Shown here piece by piece: positions 18,036 to 25,392 of a stretch of 25,392 bases of DNA (position 1 is its first letter; the number at the start of each line of letters is the position of its first letter). Position numbers and translations under genes: made by a program. Source of the DNA: Chara braunii (taxonomy: Eukaryota; Streptophyta; Charophyceae; Charales; Characeae); contig BFEA01000868.1 of assembly GCA_003427395.1 (NCBI GenBank), forward strand, positions 80,092 through 105,483. The letters are read 5' to 3'. The notes beneath the pieces were generated by a model. The model was not told where the DNA came from. It worked only from the letters and a program-made list of their open reading frames with translations, and searched no databases.

Positions 18036-18729
18036 TAACCTTGAGCATCCCCTGGAAAAACTAGACATATATGTACGTAGGTAGGTAGAGTGAGGTATAG
18101 GAGTGAAGAATATAGATTAGTAGGATGGGTAGCGCTCCGTAGCGCTCACAGCGGCCTTGCTCAAACACCAGGACACGAGTGGCGGGACCCGTGCCATAGG
18201 GCATTGTTCTCCTGGGTTTGGGGGGCTGGGGTCGTTTAGGGTTTCTCGAGTTATCTTCTTCAGTAACTTCGAGAATTACCCGGCGTCCATAGCGGTGTGG
18301 TGTGGAAAGCTATGGTAAGGAGCGTAGGAGTCTTGTCGTTGGCCATTGGCTGTTGGGAGAGTCTGATTCAAACGGGTGGCCACGAGGTAAGGCAGACTAC
18401 AGATGGTGTTATGTTGGTATCTCGGCGTATCGGAGTCCTAAGGCCATTTTGAAGTTTAAAGGTACAGCTCGTTGCTCCAATACATTCTTGGCATAGGTGG
18501 TGAACGGAGATAAGACTCTTCTTCCACAAATCCTGGGCGGGTTGAAGCCCGACGTCCCTATTTATTGAAGTCTCGTGTTTAGTCAGGAAGTTAGTGATAG
18601 TGCTGTTTATTTCAATTGCCTCTGCGATGGCAACTCAGGTTGCTACCCCTTCGCTGTCCTTCCCACCCTCGGATGAGGATACAGTATGGATCAGAGACTT
18701 ACTGTCTGCTTGCTTGAATAATGGTATTC
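18036..18729. other. Region before LINE-1; no endonuclease seen
   Basis: A complete L1-like element would carry an AP endonuclease upstream of RT. I see no endonuclease motif here. A plus frame at 18594-18776 (DEDTVWIRDLLSACLNNG) may be a remnant of the region between endonuclease and RT. Confidence 0.35.
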
Positions 18730-18734
18730 TCCCG

Positions 18735-19496
18735 TACAGACTCGCCCCAGGAGGAAAACTGCTTTATGTGAGCTAGAAATCCTGCAGTGCCAGAGACAGA
18801 CAGACTGGTTAGAATGGCTTAAATTAAGGGGCATAGCGGGGTACGACAGGATGACAAAACTGATGTTCCGTTGATCCTAAAAAAGACTCAACCTCTAATT
18901 AGGGAATTGGCCCAGGAATTGGCCCATCCCTTCACTTGGACACTCCTGCGGCCTCAGATATGCAACAAATGTGCTCCTATGCCCTGGACATAGTATCTAC
19001 AAGAAGGCCTTTCAACAATTTCACTACGTACCGTTCTGAGGTTTCGGACTCCTGGTCCAGATCCAGAGCCTGCATCAATGCCTCTTCAAGCTCACTACTG
19101 GAGGCTCCCATAACGGAAAAGGAACTTCATGGTGCCATTAAACAAATGATATTAGGTAAGTGTTCAGGGGTAGATGGGCTTCCTGTGGAACTATTTTTGA
19201 GCTCCTGGAAGGTCCTTTGTTCCGTTTTTATGCCAAATCAGACAAATCTACAATAAAGCTGTGGTTTCTGGCTCCTTGCAACCCTGTATGGTCAAAGGAG
19301 TGATCTCGTTGCTTTATAAAAAGAGGGACAAGAGGGAAGTTAAAAACTACCATCCGATCTTAGTGTTGAATGTGATGTATAAAATTTTCGCCAAAACACT
19401 TGCAATTAGATTAGCTGCCGAGCTCCCTTGTTTTGGTAGGTTGGGAACAAGGGGCGTTTGTAAAGGGGCGTTCAATTTTTGAGAATATACTGACCA
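18735..19496 (+). pseudogene. LINE-1 RT, N-terminal part
   Basis: One frame gives CELEILQCQRQTDWLEWLKL followed by GYDRMTKLMF, the coiled-coil-like segment before RT in plant LINEs. Another (18936-19256) gives LHGAIKQMILGKCSGVDGLP, the RT motif 1 (GK-PG-DGLP). The next (19261-19482) gives MVKGVISLLYKKRDKREVKN and LNVMYKIFAKTLAIRLA (RT motif 2/2a). A further frame shift near 19430-19457 precedes FVKGRSIFENIL. At least three frame changes are needed to follow the protein. Confidence 0.85.
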
Positions 19497-19505
19497 GGGT
19501 ACAAG

Positions 19506-19543
19506 CTGTCTCTTATACACATCTAGATGTGTATAAGAGACAG
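19506..19543. other. Nextera mate-pair junction adapter inside LINE-1 (artefact)
   Basis: Same 38-base head-to-head mosaic-end junction as at 17204. Here it is flanked by a 9-base direct repeat GGGTACAAG (19497-19505 and 19544-19552), the length of duplication that Tn5 makes. The RT frame continues across if the adapter and one repeat copy (47 bases) are ignored. The insertion is therefore technical. Confidence 0.99.
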
Positions 19544-19552
19544 GGGTACAAG

Positions 19553-20150
19553 CACTCACAATAATAGGTTCAGAGAAGAGGGATGTGGCAGTCCTGCTTT
19601 TGGACATGGAAAAAGCGTACGACAGAGTGGGATGGGCGTTCGTGTCGACCACCCTGTCAAAAATGGGGTTTGGGCCGGGTTTCATGAATTGGATCCACGC
19701 TATGTTTGCAAATGCCATGTCAGCAGTGATAGTAAATGATCAGTTGTCAGCAGACTTCCCCTTAAATCGCTCCCTAAGACAAGGGTGCCCTCTGCCCCCC
19801 CTGCTCTTCGTTCTACAACTCGAAGTCCTATTAGACAATATTAGGTACAATTCAGCCATTAGAGGACTACTCCTCAGTCCCTCCCTCTAGTGGAAAGGAG
19901 GAGCAATCGCAGATGACCTAGCACTTGCATGCAAGAACTCCTCCGCCTCACTGGGGGAACTACGCATAGTACTAGATGAGAATTGTTGTTTGTCTGAGGC
20001 TTCAATTAATTGGGCTAAGTCTGTATATTTCTTGCCCGCCATATTTACACTCATGTTGGACTGGGGCTTGAGGCTGATCTCTTCAGAGAGTTCAGAACGG
20101 TTCTTAAGAGTACAAGTCTCCTTGTCGGACTGCTCCAAGACGCAAGACAA
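19553..20150 (+). pseudogene. LINE-1 RT, catalytic palm
   Basis: The plus frame carries VAVLLLDMEKAYDRVGWAFV (catalytic Asp of motif A at about 19603), SLRQGCPLPPLLFVLQLEVL (motif B, RQGCPLSP-like), a TAG at 19888-19890, and GGAIADDLALACKNSS (motif C, DD at 19912-19917). SEASINWAKS follows, the conserved segment after motif C. The usual Tyr/Phe before ADD is Ile. Apart from the TAG, the frame is open from the adapter into the thumb region. Confidence 0.9.
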
Positions 20151-20255
20151 ACTGCCACCAGGGAAAGTAACGGCACGGATTCATGGGCGGTTGAAAAACT
20201 GCAGGTTGTCAGTATTTGGAAGGGCGCTGGTTTTGACAACGGCGGCTTTTCAGTT

Positions 20256-21291
20256 TTGTGCTTCCCACTTTCAATATGCCTGCTTGGCAAAGAGGCATAT
20301 GCTGAGATCAAGCGGTCTGCCGCAAGGTACCTTTGGAAACCAACGGCAGAGGAAGAACAAGGTTTTGTGTCTAAGGTAGCCTGGGAAGCCGTGACCCTCC
20401 CTCGGACTCAGCAAGGATTGGGGTTGCTGGACCCTCAAGCACAGAACTGGGCACTTCTAGCTAAATGGTTAGTAAGAGCAATGTTTGATAATCCATCCAA
20501 ACTGTGGATTCGTTTGCCGGAGTATATACTGTGGAAATAATGGTCTTTGATGAGTCCGGGGGAAGCGTGGAAGTGCTGTTTGATCCCCTCCTTTGTGAAC
20601 AGAAGGTTAAACTCGAGAATCTGGAGAGGCATCTTGTATGCGTGGAAGAAGCTCTTCCCTCAGACCATCCAGCAGCCAAGTACAAAGCTGGAAATTGCGA
20701 ACCAAATTCTATTCGAGAACCCCCATAACTGCCTCGTGGATGGCAGTAGCCTCTCTGCCAAAGATGGACCAGGTAACTTTGGTTAAGTCCTGGGTAGAGA
20801 AGGGCGTACTGCAGGTAAAACATATATGGGATGAAGAAAAGGACGATTGGATATCAGGGGACGATCTGAATCGGAGACTACCCAGGCTGAGACAAGTTGC
20901 CGACAACTTATCGGTGATCCTCGCTGCTCTTCCAGCCTTCTGGACTTTCGTACTCAAGGCAGGAGCAGAGCATGATCCGGGTACGTGGTTAGAGTCAAAT
21001 GAGGATCCTAGCCTGATCTTTAAGGTGTTGGGGTCGGAGCTGGGAACAGGTTGGAGAGTTGAAGAATGGAGGATACGAAACAGAAAGGATCTCCGTCTGA
21101 CATTCCAGCAAGTTAAAAATGTACACTCTACAACAGGCCTGTCTGAAGTTCGTACGCAACAATCAGAAAAGCAAGCGGTCCTGCTGGGCGAGGCAGAAGA
21201 CTTCAGTATAGAGCCGGCCCTATTGGGATGGAAGATGGAGTCAGAGCATCTGCAAGCCCAGAGATCCAATATAAGGCAAGGGTTGGGGTAA
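20256..21291 (+). pseudogene. LINE-1 post-RT region
   Basis: The frame 20256-20540 contains RSAARYLWKPTAEEEQGFVS and QGLGLLDPQAQNWALLAKWL. This matches the FLW...GGLGLLDP..NWALLAKWLWR region typical of plant LINE ORF2 between RT and the zinc finger. After frame changes around 20540-20640, a long frame (20638-21291) continues with VKSWVEKGVLQVKHIWDEE and WRVEEWRIRNRKDL. Function of this linker is not well defined in the family. Confidence 0.75.
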
Positions 21292-21406
21292 ACCATGCCT
21301 GTGCTGCAAGGTCAACTCCCTCCATCTTGGCTTCTAGGAGATTGGAACGCATGAAAGGGCAGCAGTCTCCCCAGCCTGACTGGATAGCACAGTGGAGAGC
21401 ACTTAA

Positions 21407-22007
21407 ATGACTTCCGGGGAAAAGATTGCAAGTCTTTTATGGATGCAATCTTTGCAGGTAATACCGTCTGCAGTTTGGTTAGCCTCAAAAGGAATGGACC
21501 TACCTATCACATGTACACTCTGCCAGTGGAGTTGGCAACCCAACGCCCAGTTATGGGTTCACTGCCCGCTGGCGGAAGAAAACTGGCAGTGGTTGGTCAA
21601 CCTCTGGAAGGACCTGGTAGGGGAGGAATTCCCATGGACCGAGGGTTGGATCTTATATGGAAACCCCCCGAGACCAGGTTTCAATCTTTCAGTGGGTTGG
21701 GGATATGTAGCACTGATCTGTAAAGGATATGTGATGCAGGAAATATGGCAGGCCAGAAACGCAGTTGTTTTCACAACTTTTCAGGAAGGAAAAGATTAGT
21801 GATCACCAGCAATGGCATCAGGTTAGATCGAACATCAGATTATCCATCCTGGCGGATCGGAAACACTGCGTGGGACGCCAGGGGAGAGGTCGACTCTGGT
21901 TCCAGAAAACTTGGTTACATTTTTGGGAGGCATTTTTGGATGAGAACTTGGCATTTTTGGATGAGAAAGCGCAGTTGGTGGTTCTTCCTTGGCTGAGTCC
22001 TCGGTAG
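21407..22007 (+). pseudogene. LINE-1 zf-RVT tail
   Basis: The frame 21407-21799 has IASLLWMQSLQVIPSAVWLA, then TCTLCQWSWQPNAQLWVHCP (C-x2-C and H-C) and ENWQWLVNLWKDL. This is the zinc-binding domain after RT. The end of the protein is in another frame (21765-22007). 3' UTR follows to the A-tail. Confidence 0.8.
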
Positions 22008-22168
22008 CCTGTTGGCGCCTGGTCAAGATTAGACCAGACATAGACAGTATAGAGGATCCAGCCAAGGAGTCATTGGGAAGTGGACAGTGGATATACAATA
22101 CTGCCAGTTTACTACTTTTCTGAGCTTAAAGTTGGACTTTTTGGAAAGCTACTTGTAAGTCAGAGAAT

Positions 22169-22296
22169 GGGACGCTGGACCCGGTTTCCAGCTTGGTTAG
22201 AGCCTAATCTGGGTAATGGCCCCAGGATCTCCGGGTCGAATCGTGAGGTCCCTGGCCTCCTCCTCTATTTTGTAATGAAATATTTCCAAGCTTTTC
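22169..22296 (+). repeat. SINE-core-like segment in LINE-1 3' end
   Basis: Plus strand 22169-22192 (GGGACGCTGGACCCGGTTTC, ending CAGC) matches the SINE copies A-C core at 23 of 24 positions for A and C. It is followed by TTGGTTAGAGCC and CCGGGTCGAATC, which resemble tRNA boxes A and B. Either a SINE inserted near the LINE end or the two families share a 3' module. Confidence 0.6.
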
Positions 22297-22346
22297 AAAA
22301 AGAAAAAAAAAAAAGAAAAAAAAAAAGATTAGTTATATAATTATAT

Positions 22347-22903
22347 TTATATAAAAAAATAGCAAAAGAAAGGAATGGAGGCCCAGGCACGAGCCAAAAA
22401 GGAATGAGGAGTGATTGGGACAGTTCGGTGTTTATGAAAGAAATTCGCTTGGAAACTCTGCCGAATATTGAGGAGAGCAAGCCGTCGCATGTGAATTATT
22501 GAAGAGGTCTTATCCTGTCGCACACAGTTGTCCCTGATGACACAGAAAGCTGCTAGTATGGAAGCACACACCAGCTCAGACACGTAGAGGATAATGTCGG
22601 AGTCTGTCTTCACGCTGGCCCCAAGCAAATTGAAGCAATACATCAGCTGCAAGGTCAGAGGGTAATAGGAGAGAAGAAGGACCAAGGCACAAGTAGGGCC
22701 GAAGTGTCAAAACCTTTGCTGCAGAGAGCAAGTAAACCACAAGTGTAGTAGATTCTCAGTCCCTTGAGCACACACTAGACACAATGGGTTGTAGCGGCTT
22801 TTCGTCGAAATCCACTGAGCAGTGGGAATGGCGAGATGGCAGGTCAGCCAAAGCAGCGCTGCCTTCGATTTTTTTCGGCTAGCGACTAGGGCGTCAGAGA
22901 TAG
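22347..22903 (-). pseudogene. LINE ORF2 C-terminal fragment with zf-RVT (LINE-3)
   Basis: The minus strand reads SDALVASRKKSKAALLWLTC, HLAIPTAQWISTKSRYN and CLVCAQGTENLLHLWFTC (C-x2-C, codons 22779-22781 and 22770-22772; H-x4-C). There is a TGA at 22707-22709, after which the same frame runs to 22347. The motifs match those of LINE-1 and LINE-2 (ALLW, QW, zinc pattern). It is a separate 5'-truncated copy in opposite orientation whose 3' end meets that of LINE-1. Confidence 0.78.
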
Positions 22904-22909
22904 ACCTGG

Positions 22910-23288
22910 TTCAGGCTCGGCGGAGAGGCTTGGATATGCGCAGTTTGGCCTGTTGGCCTACCCAAAACAACCTGGGAAGCCAACCTGAACTAAATCTGGC
23001 AGGCCCGGAAATGCAGGCCTATAGATACTGGTGGTTTACACCAACACTATTCCCCTGAAAAATTGGGCAAACCCTGCGACGGAGAAAGGGTTTGCAACTT
23101 TGCATCCTTTCTTTTTCCTTTTTTCTTTTCTGCTTCCCGCAAAAGGATCATTGCGCAAGGCCACTATCCCCTAGGTGATGGGCCGAAGTCCAAAAATAGT
23201 CTCCCTGCCGAATGTCCAATCAATGTCTCCCACCAAAAATGTTGAATCAGATCCTGGGCCTCATGACTCGATGTAACCTGTGCCTGTA

Positions 23289-23289
<1 letters not shown>
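22910..23289. other. Stretch between LINE-3 and TC repeat; no gene seen
   Basis: The left part may be further decayed LINE-3 sequence (minus). No motif recognised to the right of about 22960. Confidence 0.35.

Positions 23290-23290
<1 letters not shown>

Positions 23291-23362
<72 letters not shown>
23291..23362 (+). repeat. (CT)n microsatellite, 72 bases
   Basis: Uninterrupted CT run. Confidence 0.97.
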
Positions 23363-23365
<3 letters not shown>

Positions 23366-23397
23366 GAAGAGGAAGAAGGAGGAAGGAGGAAGAAGAG

Positions 23398-23457
23398 ATG
23401 GAGGGCGAGACTAAGAAGAAGGAGAAGATGTCGTCCTCCTCGCTGTCTCACCTGCAG
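23398..23457 (+). CDS. Possible short first exon (weak)
   Basis: An ATG just after the CT tract opens a 20-codon frame (MEGETKKKEKMSSSSLSHLQ) that ends exactly at CAG|GTAACT, a plausible splice donor. A second donor CAG|GTAAGT lies at 23538/23539. The sequence is low-complexity and no downstream exon is recognised, so this may be untranslated or chance. Confidence 0.2.
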
Positions 23458-23940
23458 GTAACTGCCGCCACACACTAACTGCTGCCGGCGTGTCTCTCTG
23501 TGCCGGTCGCTGGCGTGGAGTCCAGCTATGGCGCCCAGGTAAGTACCGCCGCTGCAGCTATGGACTCTGCCTCACCTCCTACCTACACCTCTACACCTTA
23601 GCGCAACGCTGTGTCACGCTGCTCCAGCAGCGTGTCGCCCAAGAAGTGAGCTACTCAAACTGTGTGTCTGCCCTGGCCTGTCCCAGCTAGATGTAGCGCT
23701 GGGCCTCACTTGTGTGCCTCTGGTCCTGGCCTGAAACTGCCTGCCTGGGTCCCTACCGGACGTCCAGGCCCTCCCTGCTGATGCAGCAGGGAACGTCCGC
23801 TACCGGACGAACACGAACCTGGCCCCAAAGGGCCTGACTACGAACGAACAAGGCCCAAAACGTAGCCTTTGTCACCAAAAAGTCTGTTCCGACGAACTGC
23901 AAGTCCGAAACAACGCCTGAACAGTCAAAAATAGGACAGC
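23458..23940. other. Stretch without recognised gene; small hairpin
   Basis: TCCCTGCT (23772-23779) and AGCAGGGA (23785-23792) form an 8-bp hairpin between two ACCGGACG repeats. No coding motif. Confidence 0.4.
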
Positions 23941-23999
23941 AAACAAATAAACAATTTAAATAAATAAATAAATAAATATTAAAATAAATAAATAAATGA
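23941..23999. repeat. AAAT-rich simple repeat
   Basis: Repeated AAAT units, possibly the degenerate A-tail of a retroposon lying to the left. Confidence 0.85.
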
Positions 24000-24041
24000 A
24001 TGCCTTCTCAAAACGAATCCTGCAGCCCTAAGGCCGGTCGT

Positions 24042-24086
24042 GGGCCTCCAGGGCGCATGCCTGAAAGGCATGCGGCCTGGGGGCCC
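24042..24086. repeat. Near-perfect 21-bp foldback with 3-base loop
   Basis: Arms 24042-24062 and 24066-24086 pair at 20 of 21 positions (one G-T pair counted, one G-G mismatch) around a GAA loop. The stem is GC-rich with GCATGCCT/AGGCATGC next to the loop. Confidence 0.9.
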
Positions 24087-24245
24087 CCAGCAGCCGTCGG
24101 GCCGCCAAAACGGGGCCCGTGTGCAGGCTCAGCATGTAACAGTAGAGAGAGGAGTATAGGCAGACACATCATAGTAGGACTACTACATTGTTGTTATATT
24201 GATTGTTGGAGGCGAGAAGAGGGCTTTCATTATCAAGGGGCTTCA

Positions 24246-24314
24246 ATGTTCAGTGTGTGTGCTCTCAGCTTTGTGATTCTGCTTTCAACTCGGCATATTC
24301 GTGATTGGTCTTCT
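24246..24314 (+). CDS. Candidate exon 1 (signal peptide) of the asparaginase gene
   Basis: An ATG starts MFSVCALSFVILLSTRHI, a short hydrophobic stretch like a secretory signal. After 23 codons comes TCT|GTGAGC, a usable donor, in phase 0. That would join in phase to an exon starting CTC at 24535. Lysosomal/vacuolar aspartylglucosaminidases do have N-terminal signals. No independent support, so speculative. Confidence 0.25.
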
Positions 24315-24534
24315 GTGAGCTTTTGCATCTTGAAAGTTTTGTGTTCTCAGTGGATGGTTCCTTGCAGTGACAAATGAACGGAAAAAAAGTACAATTTCCC
24401 TCCATCTTGATGCCTCCCACTCCACCTCGATGCCTCCCAATAATGTCCCAGTTCTCCTCACACACACGATTTTTGCTGCATGTTTGTGAGAGCTTGCAGA
24501 TAATTATGACAGCCAAGGAATGGTGGCCATCCAG

Positions 24535-24718
24535 CTCCCATTGGTAATAAACACTTGGAATTTTCCAACTGCCACATTGAAGGCATGGGACATCGTCTCT
24601 GGACCAACAAAAGGTGGGGATGGTTCGCTGATCACCACAAACTATGGCAGCAATCTGGCCGTTGATGCGGTTGTTGCAGGCTGCAGTGCTTGTGAGGAGG
24701 AGCGCTGCGACCGCACTG
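24535..24718 (+). CDS. Exon of N4-(beta-N-acetylglucosaminyl)-L-asparaginase (aspartylglucosaminidase)
   Basis: The plus frame reads LPLVINTWNFPTATLKAWDI and LAVDAVVAGCSACEEERCDR, ending in T plus one base at GTAGGT (24719), a good splice donor. This matches the N-terminus of the Ntn-hydrolase aspartylglucosaminidase / plant isoaspartyl peptidase-like family: (V)V-TW-F--A---AW, S-(A)VDAV--GC--CE---CD-TVG. The enzyme removes asparagine from N-glycan stubs in the vacuole/lysosome. Between KAW and LAVDAV there are roughly 15 extra residues (TKGGDGSLITTNYG region) compared with the relatives I recall. The left border is uncertain: AG at 24533-24534 is one acceptor, but the frame is open from 24490 and has an ATG at 24520. 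The next exon (VGFGGSPDENGE-type) and the catalytic Thr are not in the window. Confidence 0.75.
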
Positions 24719-25197
24719 GTAGGTACTGCCCAGGTACCACAGTTATGAATGCAGTTGCAGGCTGTGTGTTATGGGAATGGCGAAAGGGAAAGAGCCTCCA
24801 ACTTCACAATCATCATTCATGCTTTTGTCAAACTTCAAAGCGCAGACTGAATTATGGACGCGTCTGTATAAACTTACTAGCAGCACAAGAGGGAGAATAA
24901 TTGACTCCCCTGCGGTGACTAGATGGCACACATCTTTTCTTTTTCATCCCCTAAGATTATTGTATCTGCGATGTATATAGCATATCTCAGGATTTGGCGT
25001 TATGATTCATTTGTCAATATTATGAGTTATATGTGTGTACGCTTTCGCTTCCATAATACTATGGTCTAAGGACTCTAAAGTTCTAAACCCATGAGGAGAA
25101 GGAGAAGAAGGGAAAAATTGGAGGGAAACCAAGAAGAAGAGGGGAGGAGAAAAAAAATATCGGTCAGGAAGTAGAGAGAGTATGTAACGAGAACCAC
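24719..25197. other. Presumed intron / no exon seen
   Basis: This follows the GTAGGT donor. I searched all three plus frames by eye for the GGSPDE continuation of the asparaginase and did not find it. Confidence 0.4.
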
Positions 25198-25229
25198 CTC
25201 TCTCTCTCTCTCTCTCTCTCGCTCTCTCT
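25198..25229 (+). repeat. (CT)n microsatellite
   Basis: CT run with one G interruption. Confidence 0.93.
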
Positions 25230-25329
25230 GATGTCTCCAGATACTGTCCAATCAAAGATGATCCTTGAACGGCAGCAGGTTGTGGAGTGAAGGTCGGCCA
25301 ATGGCCGTATCAGTCCCAAGATATGGCAC

Positions 25330-25332
<3 letters not shown>

Positions 25333-25392
<60 letters not shown>
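25333..25392 (+). repeat. (TC)n microsatellite at window end
   Basis: TC run that continues to the last base. Confidence 0.97.

Larger units (their letters stand above)
18730..22327 (+). mobile_element. L1-like LINE remnant (LINE-1), 5'-truncated, with A-tail
   Basis: This is the longest LINE in the window: pre-RT helical segment, RT, a C-terminal 'thumb' region, zf-RVT and a 3' UTR ending in an A-rich tail (22297-22327). It is broken by frame shifts, stops and one library adapter (19506-19543). The coding parts are described separately. LINEs of this type copy themselves by target-primed reverse transcription. The lack of an endonuclease and the breaks mean that this copy is not autonomous. 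Confidence 0.85.

Noticed and set aside
1-25392. CRISPR array, bacterial operon, rRNA or organellar gene content
   Set aside because: No regularly spaced repeats with unique spacers, no ribosomal or organelle motifs; the content is eukaryotic transposons.

Overview
This is repeat-dense eukaryotic nuclear DNA. The best-supported elements are retrotransposons in various states of decay; I see only one convincing fragment of an ordinary host gene. A plant-type initiator-Met-like primer binding site on a Ty3/gypsy element, L1-like LINEs with a zf-RVT tail, tRNA-headed SINEs and a plant-like aspartylglucosaminidase exon with a GT splice donor point to the green lineage. A charophyte such as Chara is my guess, not a demonstration. 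The assembly is a draft: it has a 470-base N gap (11350-11819), a cluster of single Ns (5641-6444) and two copies of the Nextera mate-pair junction adapter.

Layout. 1-5626, minus strand: a Ty3/gypsy element read leftward, in order LTR (5033-5626), primer binding site (5021-5032), gag capsid and zinc knuckle, aspartic protease, reverse transcriptase, RNase H, a PHD-type zinc finger, and the start of integrase, which leaves the window at base 1. It is broken by several in-frame stops and at least one frame change. 5627-7700: flanking DNA without a recognisable gene. 7700-10400: a nest of tRNA-headed SINE-like copies, a tandem duplication and a diverged copy of the LTR-encoded peptide (9244-9519). 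10820-11350: TTG-rich and TC-repeat low-complexity DNA, then the gap. 11820-13600: no gene seen. 13620-15092: two tandem tRNA-like heads, a degenerate tandem repeat and a second LTR of the Ty3 family (about 14512-15092). 16340-16996: 3' part of a LINE (plus). 17204: adapter. 17790-18035: SINE (minus). 18730-22327: longest LINE remnant (plus), interrupted at 19506 by the second adapter. 22347-22903: third LINE fragment (minus), tail-to-tail with the previous one. 23290-25392: microsatellites, a strong foldback and one exon of N4-(beta-N-acetylglucosaminyl)-L-asparaginase (about 24535-24718).

The most unusual points are: (1) three SINE copies that share a core and a 12-base loop but have different, self-complementary stems; (2) a PHD finger between RNase H and integrase of the Ty3 element; (3) a conserved peptide encoded inside the LTR in three diverged copies, probably the C-terminus of pol; and (4) an adapter flanked by a 9-base duplication inside the LINE reverse transcriptase, where ignoring 47 artificial bases lets the reading frame continue.
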